Assembly: GCA_002749285.1 (NCBI GenBank)
Contig: PDPR01000012.1
Coordinates: 1 to 64,000 of the forward strand
DNA from: Maribacter sp.
Lineage (GTDB): Bacteria; Bacteroidota; Bacteroidia; Flavobacteriales; Flavobacteriaceae
Length of the DNA: 64,000 nt
Direction: 5' to 3'
How positions within the stretch are numbered: the stretch's first letter is position 1; each line of letters begins with the position of its first letter. The notes below the pieces were generated by a model. That model saw nothing but the letters and a program-made list of their open reading frames with translations, ran no database searches and was not told the DNA's origin. Below are positions 29,480 to 39,070 of this stretch, one piece after another. A program made the translations under genes and the position numbers.

Positions 29480-29890
29480 TTACTTCCTTATTTTTGTCTA
29501 TACGATAATAGGTTTCGATTGTTGCCTGAATAATCGGATGTCCTGTCGTTTATATCCAATAACCCATTGTCTTTTGTGATACTGGCAGGGTTACCCTTAG
29601 ATTTTTTGGCTGTTGAAAACCAAGTCCATTCCGTATTTTGGTTATGCCCATCGAAGTGTTTTTCAAGGATAATCCTTCCTTATTGGTCACAATGGGGTAA
29701 TCGGTCAGTTCAGTGTTCCAATTTGATTGGATCGTTACTGCTATTTCTTAGGTGCCCCGTTTACATCATTGCGGGGAAATCCGAAATTGTAGGTTTTATG
29801 TTGCATCTGGTTTTGGTTCTGACGCTTGTATTGGGCGAAAAAAACCAAGAATTCGTCTTTAATCACAATAGTTCCTATGTCAAGTTGTAT
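29480..29890 (-). pseudogene. Possible decayed coding remnant (frame-shifted)
   Basis: Minus strand shows protein-like stretches in different frames (IKDEFLVFFAQYKRQNQNQMQHKTYNFGFPRNDVNGAPKK; EIAVTIQSNWNTELTDYPIVTNKEGLSLKN...; HPIIQATIETYYRIDKNKEVTDY*) separated by stops/frameshifts. Confidence 0.25.
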
Positions 29891-29895
29891 TTTTG
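29888..29895 (+). promoter_or_regulatory. -7 element TATTTTTG upstream of rimO
   Basis: TAnnTTTG match, gap 17 to ATG at 29913. Confidence 0.45.
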
Positions 29896-29912
29896 AACCC
29901 CATTAAAAAATT

Positions 29913-31235
29913 ATGCGAACAAAATCACTTAAGAGAAATAAAATCAACGTAGTGACCTTAGGGTGCTCAAAGAATGTGTACGATTCCGAAGTACTCATGG
30001 GGCAATTAAGGGCCAATGACAAGGATGTGGTCCACGAAGAGATGGGGAATATCGTGGTCATCAATACCTGTGGGTTTATTGCCAATGCCAAGGAGGAAAG
30101 TGTGAATACCATTTTGGAATATGTTGGGAAGAAAGAGGCGGGTAAGGTTGATAAGGTTTTTGTGACAGGTTGTTTAAGTGAGCGTTATAAGCCCGATTTG
30201 CAAAAGGAGATTCCCGATGTGGATGAATATTTTGGTACTAGTGAGTTGCCTAACCTGTTAAAGGCCTTGGGGGCTGATTATAAGCATGAATTGATAGGGG
30301 AACGGTTGACCACGACCCCAAAGAACTACGCTTATTTGAAAATAGCCGAAGGATGTGACAGGCCCTGTTCCTTTTGTGCCATTCCATTGATGCGTGGAAA
30401 GCACAAAAGTACACCCATTGAGGAGTTGGTTACGGAATCCCAAAAATTGGCAGCCAAAGGGGTTAAGGAATTGATATTGATCGCCCAGGACTTAACCTAT
30501 TATGGATTGGACCTTTATAGAAAACGAAGTCTGGCAAGGTTATTGGAAGAATTGGTGAAAGTAGAGGGAATCGAATGGATCCGTTTGCATTATGCTTTTC
30601 CAACTGGTTTTCCGATGGATGTACTTGATATCATGAACAAGGAACCTAAGATCTGTAATTATCTGGACATACCCTTACAGCATATTTCCGATAGTATCCT
30701 AAAGAGTATGCGACGTGGGACCACCCAGGAAAAAACCACAAGACTTATAGCGGATTTCAGGAAGTATGTTCCGGATATGGCTATTAGGACTACTTTGATA
30801 GTAGGCTATCCAGGGGAAACCGAGGAAGATTTTGAAACATTGAAAAAATGGGTCGGGGCAATGCGTTTCGAACGCTTGGGTTGTTTTACCTATAGCCATG
30901 AGGAGAATACCCATGCATATAACTTGGTAGATGATGTTCCCGAAGAAGTAAAGCAGGAACGCGCCAATGGGATTATGGAAATCCAATCCCAGATTTCATG
31001 GGAACTGAATCAGGAAAAAATAGGCAAAACGTTCCGATGCATCATCGATCGTAAAGAGGGTAACTATTTTGTGGGTAGAACCGAGTTCGACTCGCCGGAT
31101 GTGGATAATGAAGTGCTTATCGATGCTACTAAATTCTATATGAAGCAAGGGGAATTCGCCCTTGTGAAAATCACGGATGCTGCCGACTTTGACCTTTATG
31201 GGGAACCTGCCCAAACAACAGTAATATCCCAATGA
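29913..31235 (+). CDS. rimO: Ribosomal protein S12 methylthiotransferase RimO
   Basis: NVVTLGCSKNVYDSEVLMGQL...NTCGFI...AEGCDRPCSFCAIPLMRGKHKS; radical-SAM CxxxCxxC. Confidence 0.94.
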   Translation: MRTKSLKRNKINVVTLGCSKNVYDSEVLMGQLRANDKDVVHEEMGNIVVINTCGFIANAKEESVNTILEYVGKKEAGKVDKVFVTGCLSERYKPDLQKEIPDVDEYFGTSELPNLLKALGADYKHELIGERLTTTPKNYAYLKIAEGCDRPCSFCAIPLMRGKHKSTPIEELVTESQKLAAKGVKELILIAQDLTYYGLDLYRKRSLARLLEELVKVEGIEWIRLHYAFPTGFPMDVLDIMNKEPKICNYLDIPLQHISDSILKSMRRGTTQEKTTRLIADFRKYVPDMAIRTTLIVGYPGETEEDFETLKKWVGAMRFERLGCFTYSHEENTHAYNLVDDVPEEVKQERANGIMEIQSQISWELNQEKIGKTFRCIIDRKEGNYFVGRTEFDSPDVDNEVLIDATKFYMKQGEFALVKITDAADFDLYGEPAQTTVISQ

Positions 31236-31250
31236 TAAGTTTAACCTTAA

Positions 31251-31360
31251 TTTAATCGCAGGCAGACCGAAAGGCTTTGGTTTCCTAGGGCTTGCCCCAA
31301 AATGGGAAAAGTTTTTTCGGACGCATACCTCGTATCCTTGGGTCGAGGTTGTTGATTTTA
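31251..31360 (+). repeat. Dispersed intergenic repeat family, copy B
   Basis: TTTAATCGCAGGCAGACCGAAAGGCTTTGGTTTCCTAGGGCTTGCCCCAAAATGGGAAAAGTTTTTTCGGACGCATACCTCGTATCCTTGGGTCGAGGTTGTTGATTTTA. Confidence 0.85.
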
Positions 31361-31436
31361 AATCTTCAATGGTTTAGGCCGTGGGCAATTTAATCCCTAA
31401 TTTTAGGAGAATCAATAACCAACACACACCTTTAGT

Positions 31437-32759
31437 ATGCTATATGTCTTCGCTTTAGTCCTCTCCTTGGTATTTATTATATTGGGAATCGTACGATGGA
31501 AAATCCATCCCTTTTTTGTCCTGCTCATTGCGGCCATTGGTTATGGGTTTGTCACTGGAATGGAAATCTCGGATATATTAACGGCCATCAATGAAGGCTT
31601 TGGTGGACTTATGGGTAAAATCGGACTTATCATTTTTTTTGGGGTCGTTATAGGAACGGTTTTGGAGAAATCCGGTGGTGCAATGGTAATTGCGGAGAGA
31701 ATGATCAATATCATTGGTGAAAAATCGATTCATTTGGCGATGCTGCTCACGGGATATTTAATGTCGATTCCTGTTTTCGCCGATAGTGCCTTTGTCATGA
31801 TGAACTCTTTGAACAAGGCCCTGTCCCAAAGAGCTCAAAAATCATATGCCGGGACATCCGTAGCCTTGGGATTGGGTCTTTTCGCTACCCATGTAATGGT
31901 ACCGCCCACGCCAGGGCCTATTGCCGCAGCAGGAATATTAAAGGCCGATTTGGGCAATGTGATTTTATGGGGTGTTTTGGTTAGTTCCATTGCCTTGGTG
32001 CCAAGCTATTTCTTTGCGACCAGGATTGCCTCCAAGATGGAACTTCCTGTTTTTTTGGAAAATGCCAGGGAAAAAGGATATCGACCCAAACTTTGGGTTT
32101 CACTGTTGTCGATCTTGGTACCTATATTCCTAATCGTATTGAAATCGGTTTTTGATTATCCTGATGCCCATTTAACATCGAACAACCTATATCCTGCAAT
32201 TTCTTTTTTAGGCACCCCCGTTATCGCTTTGTTGATAGGTGTGGCGCTTTCCCTTATGCTTCCAAAGAATCTGGATGGGAAGGTCTATTCGGCTACAGGC
32301 TGGTTTGGAGAGGCCTTGAAGTCCGCTGCCCCGATAATATTGATAACAGGGGCAGGGGGTATATTCGGTAAAATGCTGCAAGGCTCAGGGATTGCGGAAT
32401 TGATTACTGAGAATTTCTCTGATCTGAGTATAGGTCTGTTCCTGCCTTTTTTATTGGCCGCTTGTTTAAAGACCACCCAAGGCTCATCTACGGTGGCATT
32501 GATAACGACAGCATCGATCATAGCGCCGATAATGCCGGCCCTGGGCCTGGATACTACTATGATGGCCACAATGACCGTTTTAGCGATAGGGGCGGGTTCC
32601 TTGGTGGTTTCACATGCCAATGATAGTTTTTTTTGGGTATTTACCCAATTGACAGGTATGGATGTGGAACAAGGGAACAAAACCTTGACATTGGGAACAT
32701 TGATCCTTGGCGTTTCGGCTATTTGTGTTATTTATCTTATCTCGTTTTTTGTCAATTGA
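31437..32759 (+). CDS. GntP family gluconate:H+ symporter-type permease
   Basis: Polytopic; GLGLFATHVMVPPTPGPIAAAGILKADLG...LKTTQGSSTVALITTASIIAPIMP...GSLVVSHANDSFFWVF. Confidence 0.92.
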   Translation: MLYVFALVLSLVFIILGIVRWKIHPFFVLLIAAIGYGFVTGMEISDILTAINEGFGGLMGKIGLIIFFGVVIGTVLEKSGGAMVIAERMINIIGEKSIHLAMLLTGYLMSIPVFADSAFVMMNSLNKALSQRAQKSYAGTSVALGLGLFATHVMVPPTPGPIAAAGILKADLGNVILWGVLVSSIALVPSYFFATRIASKMELPVFLENAREKGYRPKLWVSLLSILVPIFLIVLKSVFDYPDAHLTSNNLYPAISFLGTPVIALLIGVALSLMLPKNLDGKVYSATGWFGEALKSAAPIILITGAGGIFGKMLQGSGIAELITENFSDLSIGLFLPFLLAACLKTTQGSSTVALITTASIIAPIMPALGLDTTMMATMTVLAIGAGSLVVSHANDSFFWVFTQLTGMDVEQGNKTLTLGTLILGVSAICVIYLISFFVN

Positions 32760-32914
32760 TCCAGGCAGTCAACCATAAGGGGAACGTTGGCAAGAAGGAG
32801 CCTTCCATTTTCCCCAGCCTCTGGATAAATATCGTCCACCATGTGAATGATATGGCCAGAACCGTAGGGCCCAACATCGAATGCCAGCGTATTTGCTGTT
32901 TTTTGTTGTGCCAT
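32732..32914 (-). CDS. Small hypothetical ORF (60 aa), possibly a gene remnant
   Basis: MAQQKTANTLAFDVGPYGSGHIIHMVDDIYPEAGENGRLLLANVPLMVDCLDQLTKNEIR; protein-like composition; 3' end antisense to the permease end. Confidence 0.3.
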   Translation of the reverse strand: MAQQKTANTLAFDVGPYGSGHIIHMVDDIYPEAGENGRLLLANVPLMVDCLDQLTKNEIR

Positions 32915-33031
32915 GTTTCAATTCGGTAATTAAAGCAATGGATAGTGCCAATTTTCCGTAACAACCTATTTTTATGGGTTAAGGGTTGCAGTAATTAACG
33001 TATTTTTAGGAACAAGAAAATCCAAGTGTTT

Positions 33032-33039
33032 TATCTTTG
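33032..33039 (+). promoter_or_regulatory. -7 element TATCTTTG upstream of bshC
   Basis: TAnnTTTG match, gap 20 to ATG at 33060. Confidence 0.45.
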
Positions 33040-33059
33040 CCCCTATTTTTAGTGTTTAT

Positions 33060-34664
33060 ATGGATATTGACTTTTTGCCTTTTAAGGATACTGGATATTT
33101 TTCCGATTTAATATGTGACTATATTGATGATAAGGAAGATTTGGGGCCTTTTTATAATCGATATCCGAATATCGGAAACTTTAAGGGGCAACTTGAGGAA
33201 AAGTTGGCCAATTACCCAGAAGGTAATCGGGCGATACTGTCTGATGCGCTCCAAGAACAATATAAGGGGGTTTCGGTTTCCAAGAAGACCAAGGATAATT
33301 TGACACATCTCAAGGAACCCACAACGTTTACCGTTGTCACAGGGCATCAATTGAATTTATTTACGGGCCCCCTCTATTTCCTGTACAAGATAATATCAGC
33401 CATTAACCTGGCCACATCCTTAAAGAAGCAATACCCTGGGTTTTATTTTGTGCCTGTTTATTGGATGGCCACTGAGGACCATGATTTTAAGGAAATCAAT
33501 TATTTTGGTTTCAAGAATAAGAAAATACAATGGAACAGGGATGCTTCCGGTGCGGTAGGCCGACTTGGTACAGAAGGTTTGGAAGAGGTGTATGGGACCT
33601 TTGCCAATGAATTGGGGGGGGGTGGGAATGCGGAAGCCTTAAAGAGCCTTTTTGAAAAAGCATATCTGGAACATACAACCTTGGCCGGTGCAACCCGATA
33701 CCTTGCCAATGAACTTTTTGGGGCATACGGACTCGTAATTGTCGATGGGGATGACAAACGTTTGAAAGAATTATTGGTTCCCTATGCCAAAAAGGATATA
33801 TTCGACAAGGTTTCGTTCAGTGAGGTCACCGAAACAATTTCCCAATTAAGGCAGCTTGCCGGTTCTTATGATATTCAGGTAAATCCTAGGGAGATCAATT
33901 ATTTTTACATAAAGGATACGATTCGGGAGCGTATTGTTGGGGAAAAGGATGGGTTTCATGTCAACAATACCGATATTCGGTTTGGTGGGGAGGCATTGTT
34001 GAAAGAGTTGGAGACTTACCCTGAACGATTTTCACCCAACGTTATCGCCCGACCGTTATATCAAGAGATAATCCTTCCTAATCTGTGTTATATCGGAGGT
34101 GGGGGGGAACTGGCCTATTGGCTCGAATTGAAATCCTGTTTTGAGGCCATGGGGATTACTTTCCCCATTTTATTGCCAAGAAATTCAGCTCTTGTCTTAA
34201 CGGGAAAACAACAAAGGAAATTGGATAAGATGGATCTGTCCGTGAAGGATCTATTTTTAGGACGAAACCATCTTGTCAACAAAAAAATCAGGGAAATCTC
34301 AAATATCGATATTGATTTTTCACCCCAAAGGAAGTTTTTGGAAGAACAGTTCAATACCTTATATGATATAGCCTCACAAACCGATGCTTCTTTTTTGGGA
34401 GCGGTAAAGGCCCAGGAAGTAAAGCAATTGAAGGGCTTGGATGTCTTGGAGGCCCGCTTGCTAAAAGCCCAGAAACGTAGATTGAAGGATGAAACGGAAC
34501 GAATGGTACAAATACAGGACGAACTTTTCCCGGGACAATCGTTGCAAGAAAGAAATCTAAATTTTTCTGAATTATACCTTGAGCATGGGGAAGTGCTGAT
34601 ACCTATGCTGTTAGGAACATTGGATCCATTAAGGCTCGAGTTCACCATACGAACCATTAATTAG
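33060..34664 (+). CDS. bshC: Bacillithiol biosynthesis cysteine-adding enzyme BshC
   Basis: VVTGHQLNLFTGPLYFLYKIISAINLA...FVPVYWMATEDHDFKEINYF...ISPNVIARPLYQE-like segment; YIGGGGELAYWLELK. Confidence 0.93.
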   Translation: MDIDFLPFKDTGYFSDLICDYIDDKEDLGPFYNRYPNIGNFKGQLEEKLANYPEGNRAILSDALQEQYKGVSVSKKTKDNLTHLKEPTTFTVVTGHQLNLFTGPLYFLYKIISAINLATSLKKQYPGFYFVPVYWMATEDHDFKEINYFGFKNKKIQWNRDASGAVGRLGTEGLEEVYGTFANELGGGGNAEALKSLFEKAYLEHTTLAGATRYLANELFGAYGLVIVDGDDKRLKELLVPYAKKDIFDKVSFSEVTETISQLRQLAGSYDIQVNPREINYFYIKDTIRERIVGEKDGFHVNNTDIRFGGEALLKELETYPERFSPNVIARPLYQEIILPNLCYIGGGGELAYWLELKSCFEAMGITFPILLPRNSALVLTGKQQRKLDKMDLSVKDLFLGRNHLVNKKIREISNIDIDFSPQRKFLEEQFNTLYDIASQTDASFLGAVKAQEVKQLKGLDVLEARLLKAQKRRLKDETERMVQIQDELFPGQSLQERNLNFSELYLEHGEVLIPMLLGTLDPLRLEFTIRTIN

Positions 34665-34666
34665 AT

Positions 34667-36073
34667 ATGGTGTTGGGAAATATTTCGGTACATAAGGTCA
34701 ACCATCTTTCCCTTATTTCCTTTTTTGCCATAACATGCATTTCCTTTTTTAAGGTAGCATTGGAACTTGAAGATGCGGAACAGGCTTATTATTCCCAATG
34801 GCTACGTTGGGGCTATGATGATCAACCGCCACTGTTTACTTGGTTGCAATTTGGCATAAATCAGCTGTTAGGTATCCATAAGGTTTCATTTAGCCTGTTT
34901 CGGGGCCTCATTTTTGCAAGTATATTGCTCTTGTTGTATCAATTTGCCCGTAAAATGGTCAAGGATGGTAAAAAGGCGGAATTGGCTATATTCGGATTGG
35001 CCTTGATTCCCGTCTTCATCGATTTCACATTCAGAAGGTTGTCACATACTTCTTTGTTGTGTGCATCTGTCATTGCTTCCTATATGGTTTTACAACGGTT
35101 GGTACATCAAAAAACATGGGGGGATTATGCGCTCTTTGGTCTTGTTGCCGGTATCGGTGCCTTATCCAAATACAATTATGTGTTCTTTTTGGCAGCTTTG
35201 GGATTGACATTGTTTTTTGATGCTTCCATGCGTCGGGTTATCTTCCATAAAAAGATAGCCCTTACTTTATTGTTGGTGGCCGTATTGTTGTTCCCCCATT
35301 TTCATTGGCTTATGGCCCCTGATGGTTATTTGGCAGTGATTCGTGGGAGTATTCGTCTTAAAATGGAAAATGAACCAGGAAATACCATATCCGCTATAGA
35401 TCCGTTGTTTTCCTTACTTTTGAATTTGATTAGGATGATTGCTCCTTTATTGGTAGTGGTCACCTTGGCATTCGTACTGGGGAAAGCCCGATTGGAAAGG
35501 TTGAAAATCGACTGGTTTGTAAAACTAGCCTTGGGCCAATTTGCCGTTTTGGTATTGTTCTTTGTTGTCATGGGTGTGCAAAGAGTAGAGGAACGCTGGT
35601 TACTACCTTTGGTATTACCATTTATAGTGCTGCTTGTTCGTTCTGTTGAGTTCAAATCGGCCAAGAAATGGTCAACCTACGGATTTGCCCTGTTTCTTAC
35701 CGTTATCGGTTTTCAAGTGCTAAGGACCCCGGCTGAAAAGATCTTAGGTATTGGGTCTTCGGTACATTTTGGTTTTGGGCCTTTGAATGATGTGTTGCAA
35801 AAGAATCATGGCAATAAAAAATGGATGTTGCCAAACGTTACATATGGAGGCAATATTAGATTGCTCAACCCCAAAAGGGAAGTCTTCACTAAGGATGATT
35901 TTTCCTTGCCCAAATCAAAACTATGCGATTTTGATGGTATAGAGGTTGTTATAGGAAAGGAACAGGTAAAGGGCAAAAGGGTATTTGATAGTATTTTGGA
36001 TTTTGGAAAAGAACGGAATACTTTGTTTATAATAGATTTTGAAGGGGATATGGATGCTCGTTCAACAAATTAG
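34667..36073 (+). CDS. ArnT-like/GT39-type membrane glycosyltransferase
   Basis: Multi-TM; AYYSQWLRWGYDDQPPLFTWLQFGIN...LFGLVAGIGALSKYNYVF. Confidence 0.8.
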   Translation: MVLGNISVHKVNHLSLISFFAITCISFFKVALELEDAEQAYYSQWLRWGYDDQPPLFTWLQFGINQLLGIHKVSFSLFRGLIFASILLLLYQFARKMVKDGKKAELAIFGLALIPVFIDFTFRRLSHTSLLCASVIASYMVLQRLVHQKTWGDYALFGLVAGIGALSKYNYVFFLAALGLTLFFDASMRRVIFHKKIALTLLLVAVLLFPHFHWLMAPDGYLAVIRGSIRLKMENEPGNTISAIDPLFSLLLNLIRMIAPLLVVVTLAFVLGKARLERLKIDWFVKLALGQFAVLVLFFVVMGVQRVEERWLLPLVLPFIVLLVRSVEFKSAKKWSTYGFALFLTVIGFQVLRTPAEKILGIGSSVHFGFGPLNDVLQKNHGNKKWMLPNVTYGGNIRLLNPKREVFTKDDFSLPKSKLCDFDGIEVVIGKEQVKGKRVFDSILDFGKERNTLFIIDFEGDMDARSTN

Positions 36074-36088
36074 GTTTAAAACTTTTTT

Positions 36089-37471
36089 TTGATGCATAAC
36101 ATAGATATTGAAGTGGTCGAAATGACATTGGATGTCATGAAATACGCTATTGGTCGAATCACAAAAACCACACCCGAATTGGGCAAGCCCCAGAAAGAGG
36201 AGGAACTTCGTAAACTTGTCGGGGAGACGATAACACCCAAAGGTATTGGGGGGGAAAATGCCTTTGGCCTATTCAGGGATGTATTGGTCAAGGCCACTGT
36301 GCCTATAGACCACCCTAGGCATTTGGCCTTTGTTCCGGCAGCCCCTACAAGGGCGGCCATTATGTTCGATCTTGTTACTTCGGCTTCCAGTATACATGGT
36401 GCTTATTGGATGGAAGGTGCAGGAGGTATTTTTTGTGAGAACGAAGCCATGAAATGGTTGGTGTCCCTTACAGGATTGCCCAAAGGGGCTTTTGGTGTCT
36501 TTACCAGTGGAGGCACGGCGGCAAACCTATCGGCCATGGTGACAGCAAGGGAGAATTGGCGTAAAAACCCAAGGAACCGTAATGGGAAAGCCTTGGTTAT
36601 CACATCAGAGGGTGCCCATTCTTCGGTAAAGGCCATGGCAAAAGTTATCGATGCCGATGTGCTTTTGGTAGAGACCGAGGATTTAATGACCGCAGCTATG
36701 TTAAAGGAGAAGATCATGGAACTGGATGCAGGTCAACGTAAGCGGCTGTTTGCCGTAGTGGCGACCGGTGGGACTACGAATGCCGGTGTTATCGATGACC
36801 TTGATGGTGTTGCCCAAGTCTGTGAGCAGGAAAATCTTTGGTTCCATGTAGATGCTGCCTATGGTGGCGGGGCTTTGGCCGCCGATTCCGTTCGCCGTTT
36901 GTTCCAAGGTATTGAAAAAGCGGATAGTATTACCATTGACCCCCATAAATGGCTTTTTTCGCCATATGATTGTGGTGCGGTCATTTATAAAAACCCGGAA
37001 TTGGCCAAAGAAGCGCATGCCCAGGAAGGTTCTTATTTAGAGATCTTTAAGGATGAAGGTGCCCAGGGGTTCAATCCGGCCGATTATCAGATTCAACTGA
37101 CGCGAAGGGTACGGGGACTGCCCCTGTGGTTCTCCTTGGCCATGCATGGCACCGATAAATATAAATGGGCCGTTGAGGAAGGTATAAAATTGGCGAATTT
37201 GGCCGGTGGCCTTATCGAGGAAAATGATGATTTGGAACTGGTACGTGAACCCAGTCTGTCTTGTGTCGTTTTTAGACGTAAGGGCTGGTCTGCGGATGAT
37301 TATAGAAAATGGACTTATAAGAACCACAATGGGGGTTTTGCCTTGGTTACCCCTACAAATTGGAAAACCAAGGGCAAGTCGGAAACCGTGGCACGGTTTT
37401 GTTTTATCAACCCTGATACGACAACTGGGGATATTGTCGCGATTTTACGGTCTATGGAGAAAAAACCTTAG
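36089..37471 (+). CDS. Pyridoxal-dependent (group II) decarboxylase
   Basis: GVFTSGGTAANLSAMVTARENW...VATGGTTNAGVIDDLDGVAQVCEQENLWFHVDAAYGGGAL...SITIDPHKWLFSPYDCGAVIYKN. Confidence 0.92.
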   Translation: MMHNIDIEVVEMTLDVMKYAIGRITKTTPELGKPQKEEELRKLVGETITPKGIGGENAFGLFRDVLVKATVPIDHPRHLAFVPAAPTRAAIMFDLVTSASSIHGAYWMEGAGGIFCENEAMKWLVSLTGLPKGAFGVFTSGGTAANLSAMVTARENWRKNPRNRNGKALVITSEGAHSSVKAMAKVIDADVLLVETEDLMTAAMLKEKIMELDAGQRKRLFAVVATGGTTNAGVIDDLDGVAQVCEQENLWFHVDAAYGGGALAADSVRRLFQGIEKADSITIDPHKWLFSPYDCGAVIYKNPELAKEAHAQEGSYLEIFKDEGAQGFNPADYQIQLTRRVRGLPLWFSLAMHGTDKYKWAVEEGIKLANLAGGLIEENDDLELVREPSLSCVVFRRKGWSADDYRKWTYKNHNGGFALVTPTNWKTKGKSETVARFCFINPDTTTGDIVAILRSMEKKP

Positions 37472-38010
37472 GGGACAAGGTACTCGCTATTCCAGCCTTG
37501 GTCCTTCTTGGAGAACTTTATTTTTATATGCCCCTTGGGATCGAGCTTTAGGCACTCGATTCGAAATGGCTCAATATCCACAATGGAGAAATGGTCACCT
37601 TCCTTTAAATATTCCAAAGAACTGGGATGGCTGATCTTGGTTCCCGGTGCTTCTGTGGTGATATAGACCTTACGGTCCTCATCGTCTATCGTTTCCCACG
37701 CCTTTTGGATCTGGAATTGATCCGAATTAATACTGGCCAAGGCTTCTATACGTAATTGAAGAAGTTTCGTAGGGTTGTAGAATAAAAGACTGACCTTGGG
37801 GTTTTCTATAATATGCAAGACTTTTTTGGAGCGTTTATCCGTGAAAAAGGTCAATTTCAAATCATTGGAGACATTCCTGAGGGCGACGAGTCTTAATCGG
37901 GCGAATTTGTCCACACCCAGACTGGCGATGGTAAAATAATGAAAAGGATGCTTTTTCTCTTTGGCCCCAATTTGTAATTCCGATTTTATTTCGTTAAAAA
38001 TACTTTCCAT
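37468..38010 (-). CDS. Pyridoxamine 5'-phosphate oxidase family protein
   Basis: IASLGVDKFARLRLVALRNVSNDLKLTFFTDKRSKKVLHIIENPKVSLLFYNP. Confidence 0.87.
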   Translation of the reverse strand: MESIFNEIKSELQIGAKEKKHPFHYFTIASLGVDKFARLRLVALRNVSNDLKLTFFTDKRSKKVLHIIENPKVSLLFYNPTKLLQLRIEALASINSDQFQIQKAWETIDDEDRKVYITTEAPGTKISHPSSLEYLKEGDHFSIVDIEPFRIECLKLDPKGHIKIKFSKKDQGWNSEYLVP

Positions 38011-38251
38011 AGGATTGTTATTGCAGTCATAAATATATAAAAAAGCAATTGTAAGTCAACCCCTGAAAATCGAATACTTGGAATCCATGATGTTTTTTAT
38101 ATAGGTTGTGCCTTCATATCCTTTCGGGCTGAAAACATTTTTTTGTAAAAGGGTAGTAGGGTATTTGGGAGGTGGGTTGTTGTGTATATAAATTGCTATG
38201 AATTGGAAAATTCCATTGGATGATCAATTCGTTCATGTGATAGGCTGATTT

Positions 38252-38282
38252 AAAAAGCCTCGATGTAGGGTCGAGGCTTTTT
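38252..38282. terminator. Rho-independent terminator
   Basis: AAAAAGCCTCGA TGTAGGG TCGAGGCTTTTT. Confidence 0.88.
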
Positions 38283-38317
38283 CCTTTTTGTAGGGTTTAC
38301 TTTTGTTAAACCCAATA

Positions 38318-38698
38318 TTATAACCACTTCAGGAAGAAATCCATGATATTCTCCTTGAAATCATAATGTAATTTAATGTAATGTCTCAAATCTTCATATA
38401 GGGAACGTTTTTCATATTGTATCTGCCCGTTTATGTTTTTGTAGTGGTCTGCGCTATGTAGGTTGCCTAATTTGGCACGGCAGCGATGTAAGAGTTTGCC
38501 AATGGCATCGCGTTCGATCAAGATTTTATTCTGAAAGCTTTCCAAATCTAACGAAGACTGTCCACTATTTTCCCTACCAGCAATTTCCTCCAGTTTTTTT
38601 TGGAACATATCCAATTCGGACAAATGGAATTTCAATTCCCTTTTCCAGATTTCTAAATTAAAGGTAAGGTCACTTGAATACACGGCTTCTGTCTGCAT
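38318..38698 (-). CDS. Hypothetical coiled-coil protein
   Basis: MQTEAVYSSDLTFNLEIWKRELKFHLSELDMFQKKLEEIAG... heptad-like composition; start placed at internal Met (track ORF begins 38827). Confidence 0.65.
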   Translation of the reverse strand: MQTEAVYSSDLTFNLEIWKRELKFHLSELDMFQKKLEEIAGRENSGQSSLDLESFQNKILIERDAIGKLLHRCRAKLGNLHSADHYKNINGQIQYEKRSLYEDLRHYIKLHYDFKENIMDFFLKWL

Positions 38699-39059
38699 AC
38701 TGTTTTCGGTTTTACATTTATATTTGACGAATTTATTCTCACTTTTAATTTCTGAACAGGTTTGTTTTAAAGGTCTTAGGTGGCTTTGGCCCAAAATCAT
38801 GGCATCTTGTCCAAGGCCCTGTTGCAAAACGCCCCATCGTACTGTAAATATAAGAATTTTTGTTTAAATCCCCTTTGGGTCAATCGTTAAAAACCACTCT
38901 TGCTCCATAGTGGTCGGGAATTGGGGGGCGCCTCCTTTCGGTGGCCCAGGTAATAAAGTGAATTTGGTTTTGGGGCTTAAGGAGCGGTGCCTGTTTATAA
39001 GTTTTTTGATTCTTGGATAAATATCCCTTCAAGATCCTTTCACAAAATTTGTATTTCAC

Positions 39060-39067
39060 TATTTTTG
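39060..39067 (+). promoter_or_regulatory. -7 element TATTTTTG directly upstream of guaA
   Basis: TATTTTTG-ccc-ATG (gap 3). Confidence 0.55.
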
Positions 39068-39070
39068 CCC

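Noticed and set aside
34115-34657. 180-aa minus-strand ORF
   Set aside because: Antisense to bshC; no recognisable motifs.
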